46,083 nucleotides of DNA from a virus. The DNA is taken from IMG/VR virus record IMGVR_UViG_3300006735_000061, positions 1-46,083 of that record; one strand, 5' to 3'. The notes beneath the pieces were generated by a model, which worked only from the letters and a program-made list of their open reading frames with translations, had not been told where the DNA came from and searched no databases. Position numbers and translations under genes: made by a program. Shown piece after piece: positions 20,601 through 29,248 of this stretch (within the stretch, counting starts at the first letter, position 1; every line of letters starts with the position of its first letter).

Positions 20601-23355
20601 GTAAAGGATCCTCACCATTTAATAATGCTTGAGCAGCTGCACTATTACCTGTAAAAAAATCAGCAATACTTGCATTTACAGCGTTATCTAATGCCTCTTG
20701 CCAGGCTGCGTTAGCACCAGGTGGATAAGGTTGCCCAGTTGTAGGGTTTGTAACCTCTCCTGTATTAAGACCTTCAGCTACCTCCGCTTCATGGTCAGTA
20801 CCTGCAAAATCTTCATCATTAGTTACCGCAGCTGCAGATTGATCTCCTGCGCCTGTTAAGGTCCAACCATCCGTTCCAGGAGTAAGAGTCCAATTATTTC
20901 TCTCCCTTTCAAATTCTCGTTCTGCAAATCTAGGTATAGTATAATTTTTTGAAGGATAGTTAATGTTCAGCTCACTAACCATGTTTAATATCATATTTAT
21001 TATACCACCTAGTACAGCAAAAAGTACTACTTCATTTCCAAGTAATTTAAACTCAGGATGTTTTTCTGGTTCAATAAATTGCTGAGTAGCTGTACCTTTT
21101 AACCATCCATAAACTTTTAATTCAGATGCACTTAATGTAGGGTTATTGTAACTTGTATCAGGAGAATGAAATGATTGTATATCTACAGGAATATTCTGCG
21201 GTAATCTTTTGTATAACTTTGAACCACCATTCTCATCTGAATCACTCACACCACCAAGATCTGAATCTACAGCTCGTCTAACTATAAAAGGATCATTATA
21301 TAAGTAATCTGCTGTATTTATTGGGGGAGCACAAGCACCTACAGTACAATTAAATCTAGGTATTAAACAGTTATATGGATAGTTTGCATAAAGACCAACT
21401 AATCCTGGAACATCATTATTACCCAGAGGTCTCGGAGTTCCTTGTATACTATAGTTTCTAAAGTTGTTTATCATACCTTTAGCTAGAATAGTTTTATTAC
21501 CATTTCTAGAACCTCTTAGTATTTCATAACCAACTATATTAGGAATATCATTACCATCATTATCTTTTGGCATAATGATATTATTAAACCTTACCCCCAT
21601 TAACCTGATCTTAAACTGCCCATCACTATTTTTCTTAAAGTGATAAGTGGATTCTGTCAATGCATTATCAGGAAATCTATGATGCCTTATGGGTTGTCCA
21701 CATAAATCATATCTATTATCATCGGAATTTACACCTGTCCAACAATGAGCGGTAGAGTTCCATACTTCAGGATGTCTATCAGGATACTTTTCAGTTGATT
21801 GCCAATAACCCATTTTACCATTTGCAATTATTTGGCCACCATCATCTAATGGTTCTATAGTAGTTGAAGTTTGTGTAGCTGTATTTAGGACATGAAAGAT
21901 TTGATTATCCTCATATAATGGAGTTGTACCTACACTATTCTGATCATTAAGTTCAGCTATATCTGTTGTTACAACACCTTCAGGTGTTACATAGGTTCCA
22001 GGAGGTCTACCTGGTATATGATATGATGCAGATTTGTCTCCTGTGTCATACACCCATCTTATAAAAAATGCATAGATTTCATCTCTTAAGTATCCAGCAT
22101 TCTTTCCGCCATCTGTATAATACTTTTCATCATATTCTATGGATAACCATTCTGCTTCAATTAAATTTGCTAAAGGTTGATAATTAAAGTCAAACTTAGA
22201 TGTAGGTCCTACTCTTAATAGATAATTATTTGCAGCAAGTATTTGCTCTGATTTTTCAAAAACATAGTCTTGAAGTAAAATAGTTGTTTTATCTATTCGA
22301 GGATTTTGATCAGTAAACAAATCTACTATAACCCGTTTTGTTTGAGTTGAATAATATCCTATAGATCTTGCATCTTCATTTTGATTAGTAAATCTTATTA
22401 CTACTAACTCAAACTCATCAAATGCATTTTCATCTACATCAACATCTATATCCAAGGATCCTCTTAAATCTGGATCATAGTAAATTGGTTGCGGGTACCC
22501 AACAGAAAAATAATTAGTCACTCTTACTTGATCTATAGTATATGCAATTGCTACAGCATAAGAACCATTACCTAGTGACCCTGGTTGTTCACCACGTTTA
22601 ATATTAGAAGAAGGTGTTTTAACTAATCTTGCTAATCTTAATTTATCACAATCTAATTTATTAGTAGGAGAGCATACAATACATCCTGAATCTTGTTCTG
22701 GTGTAGTAGGTAAATCATTATCTAAAGTGACACATGTTTCTTCCCATGCTACTCCTGGCCATAAAACTTGATCAGTTCCATCTGTATAATAATTTACTGT
22801 AGTACTTCCAGGTTGACCATTTAAATAAGTAAATGGTTCATCAATCCAAAGTTTTGGATCTCCAATATTCATATACCTATCTGGGTTTAAATTATCAGCC
22901 CAATATACTTGCCATGAGCAATCATCTAATAATCTAGATGCTCCTGTAATTAAATATAACTTATCAAAGTTTAAACATTTATCATTTACTATTACTCTAT
23001 ATGTACAAGTATCTTCTTCAAATAGACCTATTTCAGAATTAAGCGGTCTACCATCTAACTCAGTATATTGTACACTATATATTACCCACTTATCACTAAA
23101 TAAATGTATAGTACCAATAATATCTTTATTCTCACCTGTAACTGCATACATTGCTTGAGCGCACAATGCATTTGATTCTTCATTAGAAATAGTTCCTAAG
23201 TCTCCACTAGATGTATTATTACTAGCATTTCGTGCATGAGTCCACATGCCTTGTTGTACAAAAGAAGGATCAGAATCTTTATTCAGTCCTTTAATAAAAG
23301 TATTAGTCTGTACACTTGTTGTATTTCCAGACTGTTGTTTCCTTTGTTTAGCCAT
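17626..23355 (-). CDS. very large tail/portal-axis stabilization-type structural protein
   Basis: The 1909 residues overlap the 3' end of the connector gene by 8 bases and the start of the next gene by 1 base. The N-terminus (NTFIKGLNKDSDPSFVQQGM followed by WTHARNA) is a signature I associate with the long stabilization or muzzle-type proteins below the portal of crAss-like and other Bacteroidota phages. These occur next to the ring/connector genes, as here. The first half is beta-rich, with repeated Asp/Tyr-rich strands. A single hydrophobic segment (about 772-792) and Ala-rich helices (about 830-910) interrupt it, and the second half returns to beta-rich sequence. No enzymatic motif is seen. 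I infer a structural component of the tail axis. Alternatives are a tail hub or a baseplate-like protein. The family call is from memory of the N-terminal pattern. Confidence 0.8.
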   Translation of the reverse strand: MAKQRKQQSGNTTSVQTNTFIKGLNKDSDPSFVQQGMWTHARNASNNTSSGDLGTISNEESNALCAQAMYAVTGENKDIIGTIHLFSDKWVIYSVQYTELDGRPLNSEIGLFEEDTCTYRVIVNDKCLNFDKLYLITGASRLLDDCSWQVYWADNLNPDRYMNIGDPKLWIDEPFTYLNGQPGSTTVNYYTDGTDQVLWPGVAWEETCVTLDNDLPTTPEQDSGCIVCSPTNKLDCDKLRLARLVKTPSSNIKRGEQPGSLGNGSYAVAIAYTIDQVRVTNYFSVGYPQPIYYDPDLRGSLDIDVDVDENAFDEFELVVIRFTNQNEDARSIGYYSTQTKRVIVDLFTDQNPRIDKTTILLQDYVFEKSEQILAANNYLLRVGPTSKFDFNYQPLANLIEAEWLSIEYDEKYYTDGGKNAGYLRDEIYAFFIRWVYDTGDKSASYHIPGRPPGTYVTPEGVVTTDIAELNDQNSVGTTPLYEDNQIFHVLNTATQTSTTIEPLDDGGQIIANGKMGYWQSTEKYPDRHPEVWNSTAHCWTGVNSDDNRYDLCGQPIRHHRFPDNALTESTYHFKKNSDGQFKIRLMGVRFNNIIMPKDNDGNDIPNIVGYEILRGSRNGNKTILAKGMINNFRNYSIQGTPRPLGNNDVPGLVGLYANYPYNCLIPRFNCTVGACAPPINTADYLYNDPFIVRRAVDSDLGGVSDSDENGGSKLYKRLPQNIPVDIQSFHSPDTSYNNPTLSASELKVYGWLKGTATQQFIEPEKHPEFKLLGNEVVLFAVLGGIINMILNMVSELNINYPSKNYTIPRFAEREFERERNNWTLTPGTDGWTLTGAGDQSAAAVTNDEDFAGTDHEAEVAEGLNTGEVTNPTTGQPYPPGANAAWQEALDNAVNASIADFFTGNSAAAQALLNGEDPLPDANETLREKYEQNAGNYTTPGYNKKYTGYQLLPSFLEGATNLIPGITLLQQSFFYFAEGAKDTVDVLYSIVRTRQYALQQIGYGEYTSFNPHRGAPNEFDHSSADRFRLPVGTYVRDQLTQLPTYQVTNYDYSLPGDGHTGEVTYRINNLLRPDLVVVRTTDDNENPSGPHFLINNPGVFSGGDQSVDQSSMTLGLLQKTPGYGWDLFNGETDNAFKDRNKSNEFRNVIASHYVGLKFTFRNLYRQLGSIVQVMTTPHEQRIKFIENSLEPNTIQVSSIPFVCNSITFTHTKIKTTPAFFGGDTYVTRHTEKTIMPFFYDWLYDKPDNFRFNYFRKQMIPEPRFMVNSNRWDFSDFNIDNFINAFTPGAPDQGEGLLPRSYYDLDTLSYIEATNTVITYPGLIGVKNAYFYTSSSGIKDFFVESEVITDWRFKGRSAEEKSFNKWLFTDLQQLFSQNPAIFTKGNYFRYDYSLSASRFLFSQYYNNGALQGSNYDPNVSELCYTSFPNRIQYSNVLSEHEAYDAWQMFLALNKVDFKSNLNTIKTFGKTGLLVTFKNNSPLVFQGVDQRETYLGVKATIGDGGLFSTTPQNVVVSDQEYQYGSSQDRYSVISTPAGIYFISQEQGKIFAYTGKLEEISQSGMKWWFDKFLPFKLIEEFPDYPYTDNPVAGIGCSATYDNSNSILYFSKRDFMIKEEYKGNLDFDPDTNRFKLRDEYRYTIKLGDSRFFKDASWTVSYDPKNKLWISFHDWNPGLYMASKTHFLTTQKDGIWKHNSACNDYCNFYGEQYPFEIEIPVPTGQNVTTMRSVEYVLECYRKDSILCSDQFHVLDYNFNKAVISNSEQTSGILNLNIFPKNNVALSQTYPKLGTDLASFDVLFSKEENKYRFNQFWDITKDRGEFPQGSSYPPTGPLVPGTTELLGNYSQNNIWITEPNGYVKNLNDFNLDYTKPLLQRKKFRHYLNFIKFIREDSRDTNMILKIINTKSQASPR

Positions 23356-24385
23356 TACTGTGAATATTATGTCTTACACGTCTGTTAGTAAATAAATTTG
23401 GAGAGTGTGAACTAAACATATTGTAATATCTAGCATACATTGCTTTTCTATTAGCATTTGTTATTTCTTTTAATTCTCTAAAGTTAGGTGTATTAACTAC
23501 GCTTAATGCATTGTTTCTAGCACCCCTTAACCTTTGCTCAACAAGTTGCATCCTCTGAGCAACATCCTCACCGTTAATATATAAATTTTCAAGGATTCTA
23601 GATTTAAATGCATATTCATAATATTCATTTATAAGATCATGATCAGGAACTAGTAAATTACCATCGTGATCTTCCATCTGACCTTGATAGTTTAAATATA
23701 CCCTACCTGTTTTAAAATTTGTAAAAAGAAATCCGTGTTTAATCCAACCTTCATTTTCAGTATTATGATATAAATTAGGACACTCACAATCAATATTCTG
23801 ACTAGCCTTCATCTTTAATGGAAGCAGTTGCTTATACACTAAAGTTTCTGAAGCATTAATTACTTGAATTAATTCATAAGATTCACCTTTACAGTTCATA
23901 AAAACTCTAGGTTTAGTCAAAGCATCACCATAAGGTTGTGAAGGATCATTTACAAGACAAGTACCCAAGTTACCTTTATCATCACAACATGGTGTTGGTG
24001 TGCTTACATTACAAGGATCTGGGACATCTTTTGGAAAGTCACTATATGTTACAGGAAGAGTGCCTGTAGTAATAGGCATTTCTACCATATGAGTTCCACT
24101 TGCTATACCATCATATCCAATTTTTCTTTCATAGTCTCCGCAAATTAATGCATAGTTAAAAGTATAAAAGTCATCTGGTAACTTTACTTTACCATGGCAG
24201 ACATCTAAGATGATTTCTTTTTGCTGATTGATCCTAAGACCTAAATCGTAATTAAGCTTCTTAGCGAGCTTAATAAGCTGTTGAGGCTCAATCATATTTT
24301 CTAGAGCTAATGAACTTAAATCTATAGTTACATCTTCTAAAAGTTGATCAAAGGTTCTATATTTTAATGTATAGTTATAATCCAT
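23348..24385 (-). CDS. head-tail connector (neck/ring) type structural protein
   Basis: This 345-residue protein starts on the final base of the upstream stop and overlaps the long stabilization-type gene by 8 bases, so the three are probably translated together. Its N-terminus (FDQLLEDVTIDLSSLALE, then MIEPQQLIKLAKKLNYDLGL) followed by HGKVKLPDDFY is a pattern I recognise from neck or adaptor proteins of Bacteroidota phages. The middle is rich in Cys and Pro, with CNVSTPTPCC and CECP. The C-terminal third is helical and Arg-rich, with EQRLRGARNNA. It probably sits between portal and tail axis. The exact ring position cannot be assigned from sequence. Confidence 0.7.
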   Translation of the reverse strand: MDYNYTLKYRTFDQLLEDVTIDLSSLALENMIEPQQLIKLAKKLNYDLGLRINQQKEIILDVCHGKVKLPDDFYTFNYALICGDYERKIGYDGIASGTHMVEMPITTGTLPVTYSDFPKDVPDPCNVSTPTPCCDDKGNLGTCLVNDPSQPYGDALTKPRVFMNCKGESYELIQVINASETLVYKQLLPLKMKASQNIDCECPNLYHNTENEGWIKHGFLFTNFKTGRVYLNYQGQMEDHDGNLLVPDHDLINEYYEYAFKSRILENLYINGEDVAQRMQLVEQRLRGARNNALSVVNTPNFRELKEITNANRKAMYARYYNMFSSHSPNLFTNRRVRHNIHSNG

Positions 24386-25050
24386 TATCTAAGTGTATTT
24401 TGACCATCATCAGGACCATCAGTAGGAACTTGCATAGTCATGGTTAATTCTTTAACTACATATTGTTCTATTTCAGAAAATAAATAGTCTGGTATATTTA
24501 ATGATTGATCCTGACGTATAGTACACTCATCAGAATCACAAGTCTCAACATCATTTTCAAATATTGCCTCAATCTTAACTGCATCCCATTCTAAGTTTGG
24601 AAAGTACAAGTGTCCATCAAGAAACCAAAAGTATTGTCTTTTATTGTATTTAAAAGTAGTAGTTTTAGTCATAGAAATCCAAGTACCAGGATCAGTTCTA
24701 AATAACTCTATAGAACCATCAACTGAAGATACAGTTCTAAATATGGGTCCTAGTATACCCGTTAATACTTCTGGTAGTTTTTCTTTTGTTCTTTTAAAAT
24801 AGCATCCTGAATATACACCGTGACAAGCAGCATCTACTTTATCTACTTCAATAAGCTCAACATAAGGCATTGTTCTAAAGATATTACTTATCTTCATTAG
24901 TCTAAGTTGGTTATCTTCTCTTTTCATAAGAGACTGCCCATACTTAATGATGGAGTAATAAATAGTTCTATCCGTCAAGAAAGGATCTTCCTTAACAGCT
25001 TTAAGTGTATTTCTTACTCTTGATATTGATTCTCCAACGGTTGTGCTCAT
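24385..25050 (-). CDS. neck/adaptor-type structural protein
   Basis: This is a 221-residue protein whose ATG overlaps the upstream stop (ATGA), while its stop shares a base with the next start. The N-terminal half is helical (SISRVRNTLKAVKEDPFLTD), and the rest is beta-rich with paired Tyr/Phe strands and a CDSDEC turn. The C-terminal segment (DYLFSEIEQYVVKELTMTMQ) is the sort of helix seen in phage ring or completion proteins. Its tight coupling with two connector-type genes and the long stabilization-type gene argues for a portal-tail ring role. I do not recognise a specific named family. Confidence 0.6.
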   Translation of the reverse strand: MSTTVGESISRVRNTLKAVKEDPFLTDRTIYYSIIKYGQSLMKREDNQLRLMKISNIFRTMPYVELIEVDKVDAACHGVYSGCYFKRTKEKLPEVLTGILGPIFRTVSSVDGSIELFRTDPGTWISMTKTTTFKYNKRQYFWFLDGHLYFPNLEWDAVKIEAIFENDVETCDSDECTIRQDQSLNIPDYLFSEIEQYVVKELTMTMQVPTDGPDDGQNTLR

Positions 25051-25628
25051 AAGTCAAATTCATTATAATCTTTTAAAGCGTGTTCTTGCTTTTTTAATCT
25101 TATTTCATTAGCTACCTTTTTATTGTATGCTAATTTTAATTTTTGTCTTGGATCAACTACTATATAATTATTCCAATTTTCAGGATACGTTTTAGCAACA
25201 GTTCTTTTAAATTCTCTACAAGCTGTAAATCCCCAAAACTCTCTATTTTTAAATTTATGTTTTAAAGCACCATTTGTAAAAAAAATCTTAGCCAGTTTAC
25301 CATCACTGTCCCAATTCTTATTAGAAACCTTAACACCATATTTTCTAGATTTAGCAAAGTCAATATTTTTTTTCTTACTGGCTTGACATGTTCCAATAAA
25401 CAACCAGCCTAGTGATTCAGGTAGCTCTACGCCATTTCTATTATCAATCACTGTTTCATAAACCAATTTATTAAAGGACTTAATAATTGGTCTTAATTCT
25501 TTATCCTTAAAGTTTTTATACCTTGGATATTTTTCTCTAAATCTGTCAAAGAACTCTTTATTTAAAACTTCATAAGTATCTGTTCTAAATCTTGGAGCTT
25601 GTAAGTCGGGTGCGTTAAATGGTTCCAT
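25047..25628 (-). CDS. conserved-type phage protein of neck operon, function unknown
   Basis: This 193-residue, Lys-rich protein is the first gene of the neck operon. It starts behind a promoter-like site and a terminator that closes the previous unit, and it overlaps the next gene by four bases (ATGA). It has an N-terminal helical region (FDRFREKYPRYKNFKDKELR), then a segment FNKLVYETVIDNRNGVELPE followed by LGWLFIG. That segment superficially resembles the helix-hairpin layout of HU/IHF-type proteins, but I cannot confirm it. The basic C-terminus could contact DNA. Position suggests either a virion component or a DNA-binding accessory protein. Confidence 0.6.
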   Translation of the reverse strand: MEPFNAPDLQAPRFRTDTYEVLNKEFFDRFREKYPRYKNFKDKELRPIIKSFNKLVYETVIDNRNGVELPESLGWLFIGTCQASKKKNIDFAKSRKYGVKVSNKNWDSDGKLAKIFFTNGALKHKFKNREFWGFTACREFKRTVAKTYPENWNNYIVVDPRQKLKLAYNKKVANEIRLKKQEHALKDYNEFDL

Positions 25629-25638
25629 ACTACTTAAA

Positions 25639-25668
25639 TAATATACTAAAAATTAATGAGATTAGCAA
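25639..25668 (-). promoter_or_regulatory. promoter-like site of the neck operon (TTG-N20-TATATTA)
   Basis: On the minus strand TTG (25668-25666) is followed after exactly 20 bases by TATATTA (25645-25639), 10 bases before the ATG at 25628. The same spacing and heptamer occur before the starts at 29203 and 34281. It lies just downstream of a terminator, as expected for a new transcription unit. The layout resembles the Bacteroidota primary sigma promoter (-33 TTG and -7 TAnnTTTG) with a degenerate -7 element. Confidence 0.65.
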
Positions 25669-25684
25669 GTTAATAAAATATACT

Positions 25685-25716
25685 GAAAAAAGAAAACCCC
25701 CACTAGTGTGAGGGCT
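25685..25716 (-). terminator. intrinsic terminator after the 558-residue fibre gene
   Basis: Read on the minus strand, CCCTCAC-ACTA-GTGGGGG forms a 7-bp stem (one G-U pair) and is followed by TTTTCTTTTTT. It lies 41 bases after the stop of the 558-residue gene and before the neck-operon promoter, so it separates the fibre unit from the neck unit. Confidence 0.8.
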
Positions 25717-25757
25717 TTCCCGTTGTTAGCCACAGAAACCAACAAACTGCGACAATA

Positions 25758-27434
25758 TTATAGTAAATTACCCACTATAGAAAGTACATATGTACCATCT
25801 GCTAATGAGGTATTAGCAATTGTGCATTGTCCTGGTGCAGCACCCATTCCAGTAATTTGCCATACTGCTGAGTCATGTGTTACCAATGCTCCTGCGCTGC
25901 TATATAACTGTACGTTCATATATGCTGATGATATACCAGCAGCACTTACATTAATTGCACCTGCTGCAGGGGCAGTAACAACTCCACCAGCAATCGTAAT
26001 ATCTACTGTAGTATGTTTTGCACCTGTATTTGACATTGTTACAGCACCTGTTGCACCACTTACTGCAATACCTTCACCAGCAAGAGCAGAAGTTACACCA
26101 TCATTATTAATAGTGATTGAATTAGTTGGTCCCGCTGCACCAACCGTGCTAATAGCGGTCCCACCTAAAACTTGTAAAGTAGCTGTAGTAGTTGCTGCTT
26201 GAAGTGAACCACCTGAGTCAGCAATAACATCAGAGTATACATTATCAATGTCATTATTAATTGTAATAGTATTACCTGCTACACCTAGTGTAATATCATC
26301 TCCACCAACTAAAGTTAATGCATCTGTATTTGTAGCTGCAGAACATGTTCCTACTGAAGGACCACCATTGTTACAGTCTACACTTCCAAAGATTAATTGA
26401 GACGAACCTAAGTCAGTATTTGTAATTGTAAAAGTTGCTTCATTAGCACCAGGACCTGAAGCTAAACCTACAGAAGCACCAGTACCAGCAACAACTCTTA
26501 ACTTATCAGTTGCAGAACCTGCAGTAATATCAGTTACACCATCACTAATGATTTTCCATTGATCTGGAACACCAATTGTTTCTCCAATAGTAATTTGATG
26601 AGCAATTGCATCATATGCTACTGTGATACCACCTGCAGCTACAATGTTAGCCCCAGCAGTATCCATAATAAAGTTACCCATTTCAGTATCATCAATATCT
26701 ACTGTAAATGTTCTTTCAAATGGTGCGATACCACCAGCATTAGTTAATACAACATCAAGTTTAGGATCAATGCTAGTTATAGTAACTTCATCAACTTCTA
26801 AAGTATAAGTTGTATCTCCAGCTGTTGGAGTATTTGGAATTTCTGTAATAGAAATGTGCCCAAATGAAGTTTGAAGTACCGTATCTGGTAAAAGTGATGC
26901 ATCAATACCAATAGTATAAGTAGTCTCATACGGACCTGGTGTTGATGGATCAACAACTAAAGTTAAAGCAGAAGCTGCATCTACAGCTACTACACTTTCA
27001 TTAGCATTTACCACATAAGGATCAAGTGCAGCACCTGTACCTGTTACAACAGCATTAGCTCCACCTGTAACAATTGAGGCAGATGGTAAAGATGTTGGAT
27101 CTAAGGTAATAGTGTACGTAGTAACTGAACCTACAACAGCAGAAGCAACATCTATATATGCATCTCCTGATGCTACTACAGTAGAAGTCAATGATTCATT
27201 TACTCTAGCGCAGAAAAAGTTTACAATGCTAGTTAAAGCAGTATCTAAATAATCATTTCTAGAAACTACTGTACTACTTAATCCTGTAACAGAATTAATG
27301 CACGTTATATCTACACCTGTGTAGACAATGCATGATGAGTTAAAAACCTCAGAGCATGCTGGTGGACAAGTCTGAGAAACTACATAAGTTCCAGAACATC
27401 CACAACTGGGGGTATTACAATTTGAACAAGCCAT
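25758..27434 (-). CDS. repetitive beta-rich fibre-type protein
   Basis: The 558 residues start at MACSNCNTPSCGC, behind an A-rich leader without a Shine-Dalgarno. The N-terminal 80 residues contain PACSEVFNSSCIVYTGVDIT followed by C, which resembles the SSNCVVWQGPDIPC module at the start of the neighbouring 573-residue protein, suggesting a shared attachment module. The body is low in charge, rich in Ala, Thr, Val and Gly, and built from strand repeats of the type T-Y-T-x-x-[IV]-D (TTYTITLD, TTYTIGID, TTYTLEVD, RTFTVDID). This is typical of trimeric fibres. The last 90 residues end as a compact beta domain (WQITGMGAAPGQC ... DGTYVLSIVGNLL). I infer a tail or head fibre; the target is unknown. 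It closes its transcription unit at a terminator. Confidence 0.75.
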   Translation of the reverse strand: MACSNCNTPSCGCSGTYVVSQTCPPACSEVFNSSCIVYTGVDITCINSVTGLSSTVVSRNDYLDTALTSIVNFFCARVNESLTSTVVASGDAYIDVASAVVGSVTTYTITLDPTSLPSASIVTGGANAVVTGTGAALDPYVVNANESVVAVDAASALTLVVDPSTPGPYETTYTIGIDASLLPDTVLQTSFGHISITEIPNTPTAGDTTYTLEVDEVTITSIDPKLDVVLTNAGGIAPFERTFTVDIDDTEMGNFIMDTAGANIVAAGGITVAYDAIAHQITIGETIGVPDQWKIISDGVTDITAGSATDKLRVVAGTGASVGLASGPGANEATFTITNTDLGSSQLIFGSVDCNNGGPSVGTCSAATNTDALTLVGGDDITLGVAGNTITINNDIDNVYSDVIADSGGSLQAATTTATLQVLGGTAISTVGAAGPTNSITINNDGVTSALAGEGIAVSGATGAVTMSNTGAKHTTVDITIAGGVVTAPAAGAINVSAAGISSAYMNVQLYSSAGALVTHDSAVWQITGMGAAPGQCTIANTSLADGTYVLSIVGNLL

Positions 27435-27481
27435 TTTTATTTTAATTTAATTTATATATATACAATTTACAATTTTACTTT

Positions 27482-29203
27482 TTAATAACATGTAGTTGCT
27501 GTTATATCAGCGCTACAATCTAAAAACGCGGTTAATCCATCTATACTTACAAAGAATCCTCCTAAATTACCAGAGTCTCCTGCATCGCATGTAAAAGGCC
27601 ACGTATAATCTATTCCACCGAAATCAGTTTCTCCAACAAGGTTGTTTACACCTGCTGCTGGAAAATTATGAATATCTGTAGCAGAATTAATATAATTAGG
27701 AACACTTTCTCCTGATCTAACATTACTTGTTATAAATCTTAAATGAGAACCTCCTATAACACCTGTAGTAGTACCTGTTTGTTCTTGGTCTCTTAAAGAT
27801 GCAATATACAATACTCCTGCGTCTGTTATTCCAAGATTTGATGCTGCTGTTAAAGATGTACCAACTGTTCCTGAAATAATCATAGGTCTACTTAAAACAG
27901 CAGGATAAGGTAGTCTATAAGTCCCATCTAAATTATCTCCTGTTATTGATGCAGGGATAGCACTTATACCACCATTAAATGAAATTACTCCACCAGTACT
28001 GATTGAGACTGCTCCTGCTCCTGCAGTTCCAGGAATACACGTTGGTATATTATTATAATCTGTATAACTAGAAAGACCGTGAATACCTCCTGCACCATTA
28101 TCAAGTGGTACAAAAACAAATCCTCTAAAGTGTAATACATTTCCTACTCGTCTTACTTGAGGTTTAACAGCTGTTCCAGAATAAAAGTCAAATCCATTAA
28201 GATCAGCCCAACCTGTATCTTTAATTTTTGCTGATATTTGTAAACCTGCTGTAATATCTAATTCTACAGTATTTGTAGTATCTACAGTTACTGCTGTAGG
28301 AGGTAGGCTTGTATAAATATCATAGATAGCCAACCATATATTTGTTAATGTATTTGCTACTGTTGTAGGCGTTGTTACCCATGTCGGATATTCTGTTTGA
28401 TAATCTGCAGCAGGATTAGTTAATGTATTATCTGTATTTGCAATGGACTGTGTACTAATTGCAGTTGTTAATGCTGTTGTAGTACCTGTTACTGCATAAA
28501 AATCACACCATAAGGCATTAAAAAATTGTTGTAGAATTATCTGAACATCACTATCTGTTGCAGCAGGAACTGTACCAATATCACAGTTTGCCTGAACAGT
28601 TAATGCAGGAAATACAGGAGCTGGTGCATTTTCTAAATCTGTTAATCTAATAGTTATATCAGTAATTTGATCTTTTTGCAAACTTACTTCTGTAACAATC
28701 CCAGCAATTCTTTCTCCCATAGTTACAGCATAGTCTACTAACTGCATTGTTCTTTGTGTACCTACTACAAATTCATCAGGTACAGTAACTACACAATCTG
28801 GACAAGTTTCACTAGCACGAGCTGCTGTAAATGTAGGTTTGGAAATTATCTCAAGCTGTTCAGCCATGCCAATTGGTTGAACTGGTCTAGCAATAGGAAC
28901 AACAGTTCCTCCTGAAGAAGATGGAGTACCACCTTCTAAAAGACATAGTTGATCAAGTATGAACTGAACTAACTCTTGAAAGTTTTGAGGTCCACAAGAT
29001 ATTGTACTAAAACATGTTAAATCATAATTAGAAACTTTTAATGTTTCTAATACCTCACAAAGCTCTGTTGCCAACTTATGTATGACCTCAGAAATACTAT
29101 CTCCCGTGCATAAATGAATACAAGGAATATCAGGTCCTTGCCAAACTACACAGTTTGAAGAGATAGGGCTACAGGGCTTATTATCTAAATTTAACGGTTT
29201 CAT
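27482..29203 (-). CDS. tail-fibre-type protein with Cys-rich N-terminal attachment module
   Basis: The 573 residues start behind a promoter-like site. The N-terminal module (residues about 10-90) has regularly placed Cys: PCSPISSNCVVWQGPDIPCI, LCTGDSISEVIHKLATELC, then FQELVQFILDQLCLLEGG. I recall this N-terminus from fibre-like proteins of aquatic Bacteroidota phages. A Pro/Thr-rich middle follows, with a short coiled-coil-like stretch near 170-190 and Thr/Ala repeats. The C-terminal region has GWADLNGFDFYSG, then PQVRRVGNVLHFRGFVFVP, a pattern common in distal domains of phage fibres, suggesting receptor contact. Its neighbours are two other fibre-type genes. Assignment to tail versus head fibre is not possible from sequence alone. 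Confidence 0.72.
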   Translation of the reverse strand: MKPLNLDNKPCSPISSNCVVWQGPDIPCIHLCTGDSISEVIHKLATELCEVLETLKVSNYDLTCFSTISCGPQNFQELVQFILDQLCLLEGGTPSSSGGTVVPIARPVQPIGMAEQLEIISKPTFTAARASETCPDCVVTVPDEFVVGTQRTMQLVDYAVTMGERIAGIVTEVSLQKDQITDITIRLTDLENAPAPVFPALTVQANCDIGTVPAATDSDVQIILQQFFNALWCDFYAVTGTTTALTTAISTQSIANTDNTLTNPAADYQTEYPTWVTTPTTVANTLTNIWLAIYDIYTSLPPTAVTVDTTNTVELDITAGLQISAKIKDTGWADLNGFDFYSGTAVKPQVRRVGNVLHFRGFVFVPLDNGAGGIHGLSSYTDYNNIPTCIPGTAGAGAVSISTGGVISFNGGISAIPASITGDNLDGTYRLPYPAVLSRPMIISGTVGTSLTAASNLGITDAGVLYIASLRDQEQTGTTTGVIGGSHLRFITSNVRSGESVPNYINSATDIHNFPAAGVNNLVGETDFGGIDYTWPFTCDAGDSGNLGGFFVSIDGLTAFLDCSADITATTCY

Positions 29204-29218
29204 ATTTCTTGTTATTTA

Positions 29219-29248
29219 TAATATACAAATTATTATTAAGAATTGCAA
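29219..29248 (-). promoter_or_regulatory. promoter-like site before the 573-residue fibre gene (TTG-N20-TATATTA)
   Basis: On the minus strand TTG (29248-29246), 20 bases, then TATATTA (29225-29219), 15 bases before the ATG. The TTG lies inside the last codons of the upstream 953-residue gene. It is one of three exact matches to the same spacing and heptamer in the window. Confidence 0.6.

Noticed and set aside
25708-26202. Plus-strand open frame of 164 codons, Ala/Val/Pro-rich
   Set aside because: It lies opposite the Ala/Thr/Gly-rich fibre gene, whose complement lacks stops by composition. It also begins inside the terminator.
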